This document shows positions 19,030-28,562 of a stretch of 64,000 nt of DNA, piece after piece. Location of the stretch: the NCBI GenBank assembly GCA_039666455.1, contig JAVSLW010000011.1, positions 20,628 to 84,627 of the forward strand, written 5' to 3'. This stretch comes from Methanobacterium sp. (lineage in GTDB: Archaea > Methanobacteriota > Methanobacteria > Methanobacteriales > Methanobacteriaceae). The position numbers were made by a program, and so were the translations under genes. Each line of letters starts with the position of its first letter. Position 1 is the stretch's first letter. The notes below the pieces were generated by a model. It worked only from the letters and a program-made list of their open reading frames with translations. It made no database searches and was not told the DNA's origin.

Positions 19030-20742
19030 ATGCCAGTTATAACCTTTGATTACGAAGATCTCTATGAAATATTAGGGAGAGAAATTGATAAAAATAAATT
19101 AATAAAGCTTCTCCCTATGATTGGAAGCGATATTGATGATTATGATGATAAAACTATTAAAGTAGAGTTTTTTCCAAATAGACCAGACTATTTAAGTGTA
19201 GAGGGAGTTGCAAGGACTCTTAAAGGGTTTTTAGATATAGAAAAGGGGCTTCCAGAGTATTTTGTTGAAAAGTCTGGTATAGGTGTGGAAGTGGATGCAC
19301 AGTTAAAAAATATCAGGCCTTTTATATCAATGGGAATCATTGAAAATGTTGATTTAAGCGGAAATAAGTTGAAACGAATTATGGATTTTCAAGAAGATCT
19401 TCACTGGGTAATAGGAAGGGATCGAAAAAAAGTAGCAATTGGAATTCATAATTTAGATGTTATTGAACCTCCATTTTATTATAAAGCTGCAGATCCTGAT
19501 AATGTTTCCTTTATACCTCTTGAACATGATGAAGAAATGAGTTTAAGGCAAATACTGAAAGGTCATAAAAAAGGGGTTAAATATGCTCATTTAATTGAAA
19601 AATTCGATAAATATCCACTTATTGTAGATAATAATGATAATGTGCTTTCTATGCCTCCCATAATTAATGGAGAACTTACTAAACTTACAGAAAATACAAA
19701 AAATGTTCTTATTGATGTTACCGGTACTGATGAAAAGGCAGTTAAATATGCATTGAATATTATTATGACTTCTTTTGCAGAGGTTGGGGGAAATTTAAAA
19801 TCATTGAACATCGTTTATGAGGATAGAGATGTTGAAACACCCAATCTGATACCTAAAAAGAAGAAAATTAAGGTTAAAAATGCCAGAAAAATTATTGGAG
19901 TGGATTTAACTGCATATGACATTGCAAATGTACTTTCAAAGGTGAGAATGGGGGCTGAAATTGAAGATGAAGATTCTCTTCAGGCTGTTATCCCTGCCTA
20001 TCGAGTTGATATACTTCATGAAGTCGATGTTATTGAAAATATAGCTGTTGGATACTGTTTTAACAAAATAGAGCCTCAGTTACCAGAAATTGCCACCATT
20101 GCCTTTGAAGATAAAGGTGAAGTCTTTGATAATCTTTTAAGAGAAATTTTAAGTGGAATGGGTTTTTTAGAAACCATGAGCCTCATGCTAACCAGTGAAA
20201 AAGAACACTACCAGAACATGAAACTTGAAGAAGATGAAAGAGTAATGGTGGCTCAACCTATTTCTGTAGAAAGGACAATGCTTCGAAAAAATCTTTTACA
20301 GGGTTTGATGGAGTTTTTAGAAGATAATAAACATGAGGAATTGCCCCAAAAGATTTTTGAAGTGGGAACTGTTGTTTACAGGGATGAAACCTGCCAAACA
20401 TGCACACGAGATATTAAAAAGATTGCAGGAGCCGTAACACATTCTACGGCCAATTTCACCGAAATAAAATCCATTGTGGACTCAATATTTGTAAATCTTG
20501 GCCTTAAAATGGAAATAGAATCTTATAAACACCCTTCATTCATTAAAGGTAGGTGTGCAGGGGTGAAAGGAGTTAATAGCTGGAAATCTAATACTGTCAA
20601 AATCGAAGATTTTGGGCATCAAAAATCCATGATTTTTGAAGATTTAAACATTACAGGATACTTTGGTGAATTAAGTCCGGAAGTTATAACTAATTTTGAC
20701 CTTGAATATCCGGTTATTGCCTTTGAACTTGAATTTAATTAA
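19030..20742 (+). CDS. pheT: Phenylalanyl-tRNA synthetase beta subunit, with palindrome-encoded insert
   Basis: A 570-residue archaeal-type PheRS beta subunit, partner of PheS in charging tRNA-Phe. FFPNRPDYLSVEGVARTLKG (B1 domain), the B5-type VIPAYRVDILHEVDVIENIA and the C-terminal HPSFIKGRCAG...GYFGELSPEVI are family landmarks. Between KGRCAGVKG and ITGYFGEL lies an extra stretch of about 25 residues (NSWKSNTVKIEDFGHQKSMIFEDLN, quoted here only as residues about 514-539). Residues 523-537 of this are encoded by two perfect DNA hairpins (20598-20639). The frame is kept and the rest of the protein looks intact. pheS is not in the window. Confidence 0.93.
   Translation: MPVITFDYEDLYEILGREIDKNKLIKLLPMIGSDIDDYDDKTIKVEFFPNRPDYLSVEGVARTLKGFLDIEKGLPEYFVEKSGIGVEVDAQLKNIRPFISMGIIENVDLSGNKLKRIMDFQEDLHWVIGRDRKKVAIGIHNLDVIEPPFYYKAADPDNVSFIPLEHDEEMSLRQILKGHKKGVKYAHLIEKFDKYPLIVDNNDNVLSMPPIINGELTKLTENTKNVLIDVTGTDEKAVKYALNIIMTSFAEVGGNLKSLNIVYEDRDVETPNLIPKKKKIKVKNARKIIGVDLTAYDIANVLSKVRMGAEIEDEDSLQAVIPAYRVDILHEVDVIENIAVGYCFNKIEPQLPEIATIAFEDKGEVFDNLLREILSGMGFLETMSLMLTSEKEHYQNMKLEEDERVMVAQPISVERTMLRKNLLQGLMEFLEDNKHEELPQKIFEVGTVVYRDETCQTCTRDIKKIAGAVTHSTANFTEIKSIVDSIFVNLGLKMEIESYKHPSFIKGRCAGVKGVNSWKSNTVKIEDFGHQKSMIFEDLNITGYFGELSPEVITNFDLEYPVIAFELEFN
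20598..20639. repeat. Paired micro-hairpin element, copy 4 (inside pheT)
   Basis: CAAAATC-GAA-GATTTTG (20598-20614) and TCAAAAATC-CAT-GATTTTTGA (20619-20639), with four bases between them. The element is in frame and is translated as roughly KIEDFGHQKSMIFED. It sits where other PheT proteins have a short loop, so it appears to have been inserted. Confidence 0.75.
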
Positions 20743-20758
20743 AGTTCAGTTTTTCATT

Positions 20759-21172
20759 TTATTTTCCAGTAACCGTTACAATAAATTTTCTGTTTCTTGG
20801 ACCGTCCAGTTCCACAAAAAAGACGCTCTGCCAGGTTCCTAAACTTAATGAATCACGAGAAAAAGGAACAGTTTCACTACCTCCTATATAAAATGCTCTT
20901 ATATGGGAATCAGCGTTATTATCTATATTGTTATGTTCGTAACTGTTATTTTCAGGTGCTATTCTTTCCAGTGATTTTTGAAAATCATTGATTAATCCGG
21001 GTTCATTTTCATTTATCACAATTCCTGCAGTTGAATGAACTGCAAATATATTGACTATACCTTCATTTATTTTGCAGCCCCCAAGAATATTGTTAATATC
21101 TGAGGTGATGTCTATAATTTCAACTCTCTTTGATGATTCCTTTTCCAATTGATATTTCATTACATAGCACAT
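20759..21172 (-). CDS. YjbQ / UPF0047 family protein, paralogue 1
   Basis: A 137-residue beta-rich protein of the YjbQ (secondary thiamine-phosphate synthase) family. Signature pieces are VHSTAGIVINENEPGL and the SHIRAF / GTWQSVFFVELDGP segments, which hold the His and acidic residues thought to bind metal. The family is widespread but its physiological role is not firmly settled. The start is taken at ATG 21172 behind GGTG; ATG 21160 (MKYQLE) is an alternative. It converges with pheT. A second member is at 38759-39157. Confidence 0.8.
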   Translation of the reverse strand: MCYVMKYQLEKESSKRVEIIDITSDINNILGGCKINEGIVNIFAVHSTAGIVINENEPGLINDFQKSLERIAPENNSYEHNNIDNNADSHIRAFYIGGSETVPFSRDSLSLGTWQSVFFVELDGPRNRKFIVTVTGK

Positions 21173-21294
21173 GTCAACACCATTTGTATCAATTGTTTCT
21201 TTATGTGTTAAATACACTTAATTATTTTTTATGTATCAAAAATTGGAATAAAAAATGGAAGTGTAAAAGCTTCAATGGAAAGGGGTATTTTTAA

Positions 21295-22986
21295 TTAGCC
21301 AGATAATTGATAAAATAAACTTCTAATGTACTTTACTATTATATCAAAGGGCTCATTGGACCTGTTCAGGAAAATGTATTTTGGAAAAGTCATATTTCGT
21401 TTGTCTGTATGATCATAGGTCAATCTTTGAAATAAATATTCCAAATCCGCCTTTCTAAATACTCTTCCATCTACTTCAATGGATTCAGGAACAGTTTTAT
21501 TGGTTTCCATGTATTTTGATACAGCTTTTCCAACAGATCTGTATTCTCCAATGGTTAAAACGCCAAAATATGTGTTTTTTCCAGATTTATTACTTTTTGA
21601 AAAATTTTCAGTACTGTTTTTTAGGGGATAGCCACTTACATACTGTGAAGCTAAATACATCCATTTTGAATATCCTATTTCTGGTGTTTTATTTTTTAAG
21701 ATACTTTGAGAAGCATAAGCAACATTTTCAGGGTTTATTTCATGAACACCTATTAATTCAAAGTTGTAATTAGAATTTAACTGATTTTTATTGGATAAAT
21801 ATGCTGCATCAATGAGTCCTGCAGCTATTTTATTAATTTCTTCCTGTTTTGATGATGTTCCAATGTTAGGCTGGATTAAACCTATTCCCGAACTTTCTAA
21901 AAATGATGATGGACTGAACAGGCCAGCGAAAAACTGGCTGGAATAATTGTCGTCATGAGCCCTTGGAAGGTAATCTGTACTTTCTAAATTAGTCTTCCCA
22001 TAGTTTATAAAAACAATTCCATTTAACTTTTGAGCATCAGCTTTAAGATAACCTTTTTTGACTCCATTTACAAGATCAACCATTGATCCGGGATCTGCTG
22101 CAGCAATATAAGCAGCTATTCCTCCCGGTGCATTTTGGACTGTTCTGGGAGCTTCTCCAGGTTTGGGCGAATTTTCATCGATAATCACATTAGCAGAACC
22201 AGAAACTGCATTTTTTATGCTATTAAGCATTTCTTTATCGGTACTTTTAGAAATGAAGTTATCACAGGTTATGTAAATTACTGGTAGGTTTCCAGATGCA
22301 TAGCTGTTCATTACAATGCCTGTGGTGATGTCAGTGGAGGACCATAAAGTTGTTTTGTCATTGACCGTAACTTTATCACCAATTTCAAATGATGAATTTT
22401 TCCACAGGGTCACTGCAACTGGCATGAGTGTTAAGGGGACTCTAATTTTTTGATCATTTCCACCAAGAGCGCTGATGGTACTTGCATCAGTACCCTTCCA
22501 GAATCTTTCTTTCTGGATATCAGGATATATTTCAAGGGCAGAATCAGGTATGGATGATGGGGATGCACATATTATGATTTTTTTTGGATTTAACCTTTGA
22601 ATTTCCTTATTTACAGTATCAGGAACAGAGCTTCCAACTATAAATAGAGGTGAATTATTTTTTATTGCAACTAATGCTGCAGAAGCATCTTTCCCTGTCC
22701 CAATTACCACAACCTCGCTGTTTTTCCAGTATTTAGAAAGGCTTGCAGAATCTGCCGGGATTTTTTCTCCATTTAACAGGATATCCCCTACAACAACGGT
22801 TTCTTTACCATTAACATAATTTAAAACCGCTTGATTTGGAATTTTATCGCTGAAAATGAGCTGATTGTTTGTATATGATGCTGCTGGTGCTGTTACTATT
22901 CCATTTGCAGGTTCGCTTACAAAAACATTAGCAGAAACTGGAGAAATGAAAAAAAGGATAATTAAAAAATATAAGGCCTTATTCAT
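21295..22986 (-). CDS. Secreted cell-surface protein with pseudomurein-binding repeat
   Basis: A 563-residue exported protein. The N-terminus MNKALYFLIILFFISPVSAN is a signal peptide. Residues about 30-180 resemble the cell-wall-binding-repeat-2 type of layout (VVVGDILLNG, VVVIGTGKDASAA, PLFIVGSSVPD), though only loosely. Near residue 480 a motif of about 40 residues (GEYRSVGKAVSKYMETNKTV and following VDGRVFRKADLEYLF) fits a pseudomurein-binding repeat, which attaches proteins to the Methanobacteriales wall. The start at 22986 gives the signal peptide directly. The central region has no recognised catalytic motif. Confidence 0.65.
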   Translation of the reverse strand: MNKALYFLIILFFISPVSANVFVSEPANGIVTAPAASYTNNQLIFSDKIPNQAVLNYVNGKETVVVGDILLNGEKIPADSASLSKYWKNSEVVVIGTGKDASAALVAIKNNSPLFIVGSSVPDTVNKEIQRLNPKKIIICASPSSIPDSALEIYPDIQKERFWKGTDASTISALGGNDQKIRVPLTLMPVAVTLWKNSSFEIGDKVTVNDKTTLWSSTDITTGIVMNSYASGNLPVIYITCDNFISKSTDKEMLNSIKNAVSGSANVIIDENSPKPGEAPRTVQNAPGGIAAYIAAADPGSMVDLVNGVKKGYLKADAQKLNGIVFINYGKTNLESTDYLPRAHDDNYSSQFFAGLFSPSSFLESSGIGLIQPNIGTSSKQEEINKIAAGLIDAAYLSNKNQLNSNYNFELIGVHEINPENVAYASQSILKNKTPEIGYSKWMYLASQYVSGYPLKNSTENFSKSNKSGKNTYFGVLTIGEYRSVGKAVSKYMETNKTVPESIEVDGRVFRKADLEYLFQRLTYDHTDKRNMTFPKYIFLNRSNEPFDIIVKYIRSLFYQLSG

Positions 22987-23005
22987 ACAAACACCCGTAA
23001 TAAAA

Positions 23006-23470
23006 TTAAAATTGAGCTTCAATTTCATTTTGTTCCATGATTCTTTCGCAGTAATAGCACCTTAAACTTACCGGTTTTTTTCCTGTAACATGAAATTTTG
23101 TTTTTACAGGTTCATCGGTATTGGTAATGCAGTTTGGGTTTGGACATTCTAAAATATCATTTATTTCATCTAAAAGAGTAACTTTACTTTTTTCTACAAT
23201 CTCATAGTCTCTGATGATGTTAATTGTTGCTAAAGGTGCTATAAGTGCAATTTTATCAACCTCTTTAGGTTTAAGTTCTCTTCCCTCTATCTTAACTATG
23301 TCCTTGCTACCCATTTGGGAAGATGAAACATTCATTGCAACTGTCACTGTCCTTTTTTCATCAGGTAAATCCAGAATTCTAAGAACACTTAAAGCCTTGT
23401 TTGAAGTTATATGATCTATTACTGTCCCGTTTTTAATTGATTTAACCTTGAGTTTCTTTGGTGTTTTCAT
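23006..23470 (-). CDS. pyrI: Aspartate carbamoyltransferase regulatory chain
   Basis: A 154-residue regulatory subunit of aspartate transcarbamylase in pyrimidine biosynthesis. The N-terminal nucleotide-binding domain (KVKSIKNGTVIDHI, LPDEKRTVTVAMN) is followed by a four-Cys zinc domain, CPNPNC about residue 113 and CYYC about residue 138. It transmits CTP/ATP control to PyrB, which is not in the window. The start lies seven bases after a weak AGTGAA site. Confidence 0.93.
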   Translation of the reverse strand: MKTPKKLKVKSIKNGTVIDHITSNKALSVLRILDLPDEKRTVTVAMNVSSSQMGSKDIVKIEGRELKPKEVDKIALIAPLATINIIRDYEIVEKSKVTLLDEINDILECPNPNCITNTDEPVKTKFHVTGKKPVSLRCYYCERIMEQNEIEAQF

Positions 23471-23694
23471 TTTTTCACTGTAATTTAGTTATAGTAGTAG
23501 TTAAGTTTAACCATTTAATAATAGTGTTTACATAATAAATTTTTTTCTATCTGGTAGGACTAACAGTTTTTGGGTGTTGAACACTCTCCAAACAAACTTT
23601 TAGAGTTCATTTATATAGAAGTGATAACATTTCGCTGCGTTTTTGCTGGCCACGCTTTTTGCAACACCTCTAACAACCTCAATTTAAGTTATTT

Positions 23695-24123
23695 CTAAGA
23701 TTCCCATAACTTTTGAAGGTCCTTTGGAAGGTTATGTTTTACCTTATTTATTTCTCCACCACCACCAAGCTTTTTTTGGAGCAGGGAAAATACACCCTTT
23801 GTGGCTTCGTCAGTCTTTATCTCCCGCCTTGGGGATTTTTCCTGAACTTTTTGGAAAAACTGGGTCTGGTTTTTTATTTTTTCTGGTTTTCTTCTTGGAC
23901 TGTATCCTTCATAATATATTCCTTTCATAACCATTGGAAGTTCATCACCAAGTTCTATAGCTTCTTCAACCGGTAATCTATCTCTTAATGTATGAATAAC
24001 AGATTTAAATGCTATATATACCTCATTTTCATCTTCCCATCCAAGTTCATTCTGCACATCGTGTAACCATTCCTTTGTTTTTTGCATAGATTTATCTAAT
24101 GAAGAAAATCCTGATTTTGGCAT
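23695..24123 (-). CDS. DUF2267 domain protein
   Basis: A 142-residue soluble helical protein. WLHDVQNELGWEDENEVYIA, the VIHTLRDRLPVEEAIELGDELP segment and MKGIYYEGYSP are the DUF2267 signature. The last 45 residues are charged and include a GGGG linker. The function of the family is unknown; bacterial members often sit with stress or membrane genes. GGAGAGTGATAA precedes the ATG. The 220-bp gap to pyrI has no gene. Confidence 0.8.
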   Translation of the reverse strand: MPKSGFSSLDKSMQKTKEWLHDVQNELGWEDENEVYIAFKSVIHTLRDRLPVEEAIELGDELPMVMKGIYYEGYSPRRKPEKIKNQTQFFQKVQEKSPRREIKTDEATKGVFSLLQKKLGGGGEINKVKHNLPKDLQKLWES

Positions 24124-24292
24124 TATTTATCACTCTCCTCATTATTTTCTAATATTTTTGTCACTATTATTAATTTTTAATTTAAATTTAATAAAATGTT
24201 CTGTTTTTAAAAAATCAGGATAATGCAGATACATGATGATTCAAAGCTTAAAAAGGGATAAGAGCAGTTCTTTCCATTATAAAACTGATTAA

Positions 24293-24916
24293 TCATTTCT
24301 GTCTTTTTAAAAGCAGTTTTAACTCTAAAATCATAGCCCATGCCTCCTGATTTTGGGCAGCTAATTCTGGAGGTGCAAGTTCTATAAATTTTTCCAGACT
24401 TTCAATGGCCTCTTCATATTTGCCCATAAATCTTAGAACTGATCCTTTACCTGCCCATGCCTTTGCATCATTTGGATTTAGTTTTAAAGCGTGATTAAAA
24501 GATTCCAGTGCGTCATCGTATTTAGAAATGCTGAATAATGCAGTTCCCCTGTTATCCCATGTGTTAACATCATCTGGCTCAATTTCAAGCGCCTTATCAA
24601 AACAGTTAATTGCTTCATCAAATCTTCTAAGTGCAGATAGTGCAACTCCCATATTTGACCAGGCTTTAGAATTATCGGGTTTTAGGTCAAGTGCGATTTC
24701 AAAACTCTCCACAGCATCATCAAATCTTCCAATGGATGATAATGCAACTCCCCTATTATCCCAGATTCTTGAATCTCCTGCATACAATTCCAGTGCTTTA
24801 TCATAGCATATTAAAGCAGCAGTATATTCTTTACGTTTAAAATGACTATTTCCTTCTTTGATCCAGGATTCGTAGTCCTTTAAACCACTTATTCCTTTAT
24901 TTTGATCCAGTTTCAT
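24293..24916 (-). CDS. Tetratricopeptide repeat protein
   Basis: A 207-residue protein built of about five consecutive 34-residue TPR units (YESWIKEGNSHFKRKEYTAA, IWDNRGVALSSIGRFDDAVE, AWSNMGVALSALRRFDEAIN, TWDNRGTALFSISKYDDALE and AWAGKGSVLRFMGKYEEAIE). Each has the W-G-Y-A pattern. Such arrays make protein-binding superhelices. There is no signal peptide and no other domain; the partner is unknown. The ATG at 24916 is preferred over the TTG one codon earlier. Confidence 0.88.
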   Translation of the reverse strand: MKLDQNKGISGLKDYESWIKEGNSHFKRKEYTAALICYDKALELYAGDSRIWDNRGVALSSIGRFDDAVESFEIALDLKPDNSKAWSNMGVALSALRRFDEAINCFDKALEIEPDDVNTWDNRGTALFSISKYDDALESFNHALKLNPNDAKAWAGKGSVLRFMGKYEEAIESLEKFIELAPPELAAQNQEAWAMILELKLLLKRQK

Positions 24917-24980
24917 CAATTATTTTTAAGTTCTTTATTTAACTTATATTTGGTGAAAAACATATTCTAAAATCTCAAAA

Positions 24981-25724
24981 TTAGCTGAAAAATAAGCTGC
25001 GAATAATAAAGTTCAAACTAAGGAGTGCAATTGCAATCAGCACCACTATTCTGAATTTTTCCTGAGGAATTTTATTTACAATTCTTTTACCTGTATAGGA
25101 ACCACTTATAGAGGCCAGAAGCAGTAATGGGAGGATAAAATAAAATTGTAACTCCAAAAAACCATTAAAAATATAGACAGGAATTCTGGTTAAATCCACT
25201 GCTAAGGCAACTGCAGCAGCTAAAGCAATATATTTTGCTTTTTTCAACTTAAAAGCAGTTAAAAAAGCTCCTCTAATAGCTCCTCCTGTTCCAATTAAAC
25301 CTGCAAAAAATCCTGATATTCCGCCACCTAAAACTGCTGTATTATTAGTTGCCTGAAATTTTAGATCAGGGTATTTCAATGATAGAATTGAAAATATCAG
25401 CAGAAAAATTCCAACTATTAATATGGAAATTTTTTGAGGAACGTAAACAACAAGATATGCACCTAAAAACGTTGAAATGACGCTTGGAACTCCAAATAAG
25501 ATTATTAATCTCTTATCCAGTCCGTGCTTGAAAAATGTTATTCTACCTGAATTTCCAAAAAGATGTGCAAAAGCAACCAGGACCAGCGCAGTTTTAAAAT
25601 CAAATAAAAACAATGATAAAGGTAGGAGAATAGTTGAAGAGCCAAAACCTGCTATTGTACCTCCAATTTCGGCTATAAATGCTATTATCAAAAACAGGGA
25701 GATTAAATACAGTATTTCAACCAT
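24981..25724 (-). CDS. TauE/SafE family permease
   Basis: An integral membrane protein of about 247 residues with eight predicted helices. GGTIAGFGSSTILLPLSLFL at the N-terminus and GGGISGFFAGLIGTGGAIRG in the middle are the two internally repeated TauE/SafE motifs. The family exports sulfite, sulfoacetate or related anions; substrate here unknown. It follows secD within 60 bp. The frame extends to 25775, but MVEILYLI at 25724 behind AGGTG gives a normal N-terminus. Confidence 0.8.
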   Translation of the reverse strand: MVEILYLISLFLIIAFIAEIGGTIAGFGSSTILLPLSLFLFDFKTALVLVAFAHLFGNSGRITFFKHGLDKRLIILFGVPSVISTFLGAYLVVYVPQKISILIVGIFLLIFSILSLKYPDLKFQATNNTAVLGGGISGFFAGLIGTGGAIRGAFLTAFKLKKAKYIALAAAVALAVDLTRIPVYIFNGFLELQFYFILPLLLLASISGSYTGKRIVNKIPQEKFRIVVLIAIALLSLNFIIRSLFFS

Positions 25725-25776
25725 GAATATAACCAGGCACCTGTAGTTTAAAAACAAAGAAATGATGTAAAACACA

Positions 25777-26997
25777 TCATTCTTTTGAAATGAATTTTTC
25801 TATAAATTTCGCATAAACTGGCCTTGTAATAAATATTCCAACCAGTATACCAATAATTGTGGTGAACGCGAAACCAGAAAGAATTCCTATTCCTGTATAA
25901 CCCCTTGAAAATCCTATATAGGCTAAAGGAAGCATTGCAGCAATTAAAGTGGCAGCTGCGGCAAATATAATAAAGAATGCTTCTTTAATTTTTACTTTAA
26001 ACCCGGTTCTACTTCTTTTATTTTTCTCATTTTTATTTCCTTTAAGAACTTCATCGGTTATAACAATCTGGTCATCCACACCAGTACCAATTGCAGCTAT
26101 AATACCTGCAATAGCTGGTAAATCTATATTCCATTTAATTACTGAGGCTGTACCAAGAATCAGGATAAGTTCTGCAAGACTTGTAAGGATAATTGGAATA
26201 ACCAGTATAGGAATTCTGTATCTAACGAATATTATAACCGAAATCACAATTAATGCCAGCAAACCTGCTATTAAAGCACCATTTGTAAACTGATCTCCAA
26301 GTTCGGCAGATACGCTGCTAATTCCAACTATTTCAACCTTTACAGGTAGCGATCCTGATTGTAAAAAGATTTGAGTATCTCTGGCCTGTTTTTCTGCGTC
26401 TGCTTTTGAGTCTCCAGGAACAGTTATCTCTACATCAGTTACAGGTACTCCAGTAGTAACTCCTTCACTTAATACTGGTGAGGTAACCAGTTCATCATCC
26501 AGATACATATCAACTGGCGTGCCTGTTTTACCTTTTGCAGCCTCTGCAAATCTCTGTGCACCTTCTAAAGTAATCTTAAATGGAACACGTCCTTCATTTC
26601 CTATAACTTCCGGTGGACTAACTGTTACTATATCTGCTCCTGTAAGAACAGTTTGATTATCTATTTTTGCCTCAAATTTACCGGGATTTCCCACAATATC
26701 TGCAACTTCTTCTGGTTTAACACCTGCAATTTCCACAATCACATCCTGGTTTCCGCTTGCACGAACTTTAATATCTGCAACACCGAATGCGTTAAGACGC
26801 TTGTCCAGAACTGTGGTAACCTGATTCATGGTGTCTGAATCAACTGGCTGGTCTAAACGAATTTGAATTATAGAACCGCCCTTTAAATCCAGCCCTTGCT
26901 GTATTCCATGGGCCGAAATATAAGCTAAACTACCTACTACAAGGACTATAAGTAGAATAACCCGATAATCTTTTAAGAAATCTATTACATTGCTCAT
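25777..26997 (-). CDS. secD: Protein-export membrane protein SecD
   Basis: A 406-residue archaeal SecD. It has one N-terminal helix, a large extracellular P1-type domain starting LDLKGGSIIQIRLDQP, and a C-terminal block of five helices with IAGIIAAIGTGVDDQIVITDE, the conserved SecD segment. With SecF it uses the ion gradient to help finish translocation through SecYEbeta. The start ATG at 26997 overlaps the secF stop (ATGA), so translation is coupled; the order secF-secD is usual in archaea. Confidence 0.93.
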   Translation of the reverse strand: MSNVIDFLKDYRVILLIVLVVGSLAYISAHGIQQGLDLKGGSIIQIRLDQPVDSDTMNQVTTVLDKRLNAFGVADIKVRASGNQDVIVEIAGVKPEEVADIVGNPGKFEAKIDNQTVLTGADIVTVSPPEVIGNEGRVPFKITLEGAQRFAEAAKGKTGTPVDMYLDDELVTSPVLSEGVTTGVPVTDVEITVPGDSKADAEKQARDTQIFLQSGSLPVKVEIVGISSVSAELGDQFTNGALIAGLLALIVISVIIFVRYRIPILVIPIILTSLAELILILGTASVIKWNIDLPAIAGIIAAIGTGVDDQIVITDEVLKGNKNEKNKRSRTGFKVKIKEAFFIIFAAAATLIAAMLPLAYIGFSRGYTGIGILSGFAFTTIIGILVGIFITRPVYAKFIEKFISKE

Positions 26998-27836
26998 CTT
27001 CCACCACTCTCCATGTACCATCTAAGAATTCCAAGATTCATGAGCCATGTAGCCAGAATATCAGCTACAAGTCCTATAATCAAAACAGCAGCAATATCTG
27101 AAAGAACTTCTGCAGATGGGATGAAAAATACAGTTACAATGTACAATGCTACCATTGAGCCAATAGATGCTGCAGCCATGGTAAAACCTGTTTTCATAGT
27201 ACCCATTGCTCTTTCTGTTACGGTACCTTCTCTACGTTTAAGTACACGTGTGGTGAGTAAAATATCTGTATCCACACTGTAACCAATAAGCAGGAGCAAA
27301 GCACCGACAGATGCAAGTGTAAGTGGAATTCCAAACAGGCTCATTCCACCAACTGCAATAATAAGATCAGTCAGTGCTGCAAGAATAACTGCCATGGAAG
27401 GCACAAAATTCCTGAATATTATAAATACAGTGATGGACATGAATATGAAAGCTATGGCCAGTGCCCAGTAAACCTGATTTAATGCCTGTGCACTTAATAC
27501 TGGCCCTATAGAACTGTAACTTTCTATTGTAGCTGTTCCATTCATTAAGTTGCTGAATGTTATTACATCTGTAGCTCCGCCTATGGTTACAGTAGCTGTG
27601 GTACCGTTAAATGAATTTACAGTTACTTCAGTTGTATTAAGCCCTTTTTCTATCATGCTTTCAAGTTGAGATTGATCTAAAGGTTTTTCAAGATTCAAAG
27701 TGGTTATAGTACCTCCTTTTAATTCAATTCCCTGATCTATACCATTAAATGCAATAATTACAATGGCAATCAGGGTTATGATAACTGGAATTGCGATCAA
27801 TGGTTTGTAAGACTCCATAAGCTTTTCTATTTTCAT
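26994..27836 (-). CDS. secF: Protein-export membrane protein SecF
   Basis: A 280-residue partner of SecD. The N-terminal helix is followed by the extracellular GIELKGGTITTLNLEKP domain, then five membrane helices with LALIGYSVDTDILL-type text (LLLIGYSVDTDILLTTRVLK about residue 185), the SecF signature. GGTGG lies just before the ATG. It follows the flavodoxin gene within 12 bases and probably shares its transcript. Confidence 0.93.
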   Translation of the reverse strand: MKIEKLMESYKPLIAIPVIITLIAIVIIAFNGIDQGIELKGGTITTLNLEKPLDQSQLESMIEKGLNTTEVTVNSFNGTTATVTIGGATDVITFSNLMNGTATIESYSSIGPVLSAQALNQVYWALAIAFIFMSITVFIIFRNFVPSMAVILAALTDLIIAVGGMSLFGIPLTLASVGALLLLIGYSVDTDILLTTRVLKRREGTVTERAMGTMKTGFTMAAASIGSMVALYIVTVFFIPSAEVLSDIAAVLIIGLVADILATWLMNLGILRWYMESGGR

Positions 27837-27848
27837 TAGACCACCTGA

Positions 27849-28343
27849 TTATACTCCGTATATTTTTAAGTCCATTTCTTCGACTATTCTCTTAACTTCA
27901 TTATTTATTTCATACGTTTGTTTGCCAGCAGTTTCTATCAAAAAGGAAGTTACCATTCTTCCTCCTCTTAGCTCGATTTTTTCATTCATCCTTTCAATTG
28001 CTTTTTCGCCCCCAGATCCTCCAAGTGTGGCAAACAATATCACATCTTTACCTTGAAAATTACATCTATCTATAAGAGAGATTATTGCAGGAGAAGGTTT
28101 CCCAGCCCAAACAGGTGTTCCAATATACACCATGTTATATGGATTTAGATCAATTGATGATGGACTGATTTCAGTCTTATTTTCTCTAAATGCATCTATA
28201 GATGCATTAATGTAGTTTAAAGCTCCTTTTCTGGGTTTTAAGTCTTTTATTTCAATTATATCTGATTTAAGCTCATTTGAAAGAGTTTTTGCAGCTTTGG
28301 CTGTTTTTTGTGTTCTGGAATAATAAAGAACTACTGTTTTCAT
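27849..28343 (-). CDS. Flavodoxin-family protein
   Basis: A 164-residue flavodoxin-like FMN protein. The phosphate-binding loop is YYSRTQKTAKAAKTL at the N-terminus; the second FMN loop is GTPVWAGKPSPAI about residue 92, and FATLGGSGGEKA forms the third. It is likely an electron carrier or a small quinone/flavin reductase. GGTG precedes the ATG. It starts the flavodoxin-secF-secD-permease run. Confidence 0.85.
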   Translation of the reverse strand: MKTVVLYYSRTQKTAKAAKTLSNELKSDIIEIKDLKPRKGALNYINASIDAFRENKTEISPSSIDLNPYNMVYIGTPVWAGKPSPAIISLIDRCNFQGKDVILFATLGGSGGEKAIERMNEKIELRGGRMVTSFLIETAGKQTYEINNEVKRIVEEMDLKIYGV

Positions 28344-28562
28344 TGATCACACCATTTAGCATATATGGGATTACAGTTAAGTGCAAAAGTTTTCAGACCA
28401 CTAATAGCCCTAATAAACTGGATTTAAACCGTTTATCCGTAAGTTTAAATATGCACATGACCCTATGATCACATTTTATAGTTATTGTATATTAAACCTT
28501 TGAATTATTCGACATATCATTTATAGTTATTTATTACAGTTATGAAATAATTATGAAAAAGT

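Noticed and set aside
23572..23680. Possible MITE bounded by GGTGTTG and CAACACC
   Set aside because: Only seven bases of inverted repeat 100 bases apart and no target duplication; chance is likely in a 220-bp gap.
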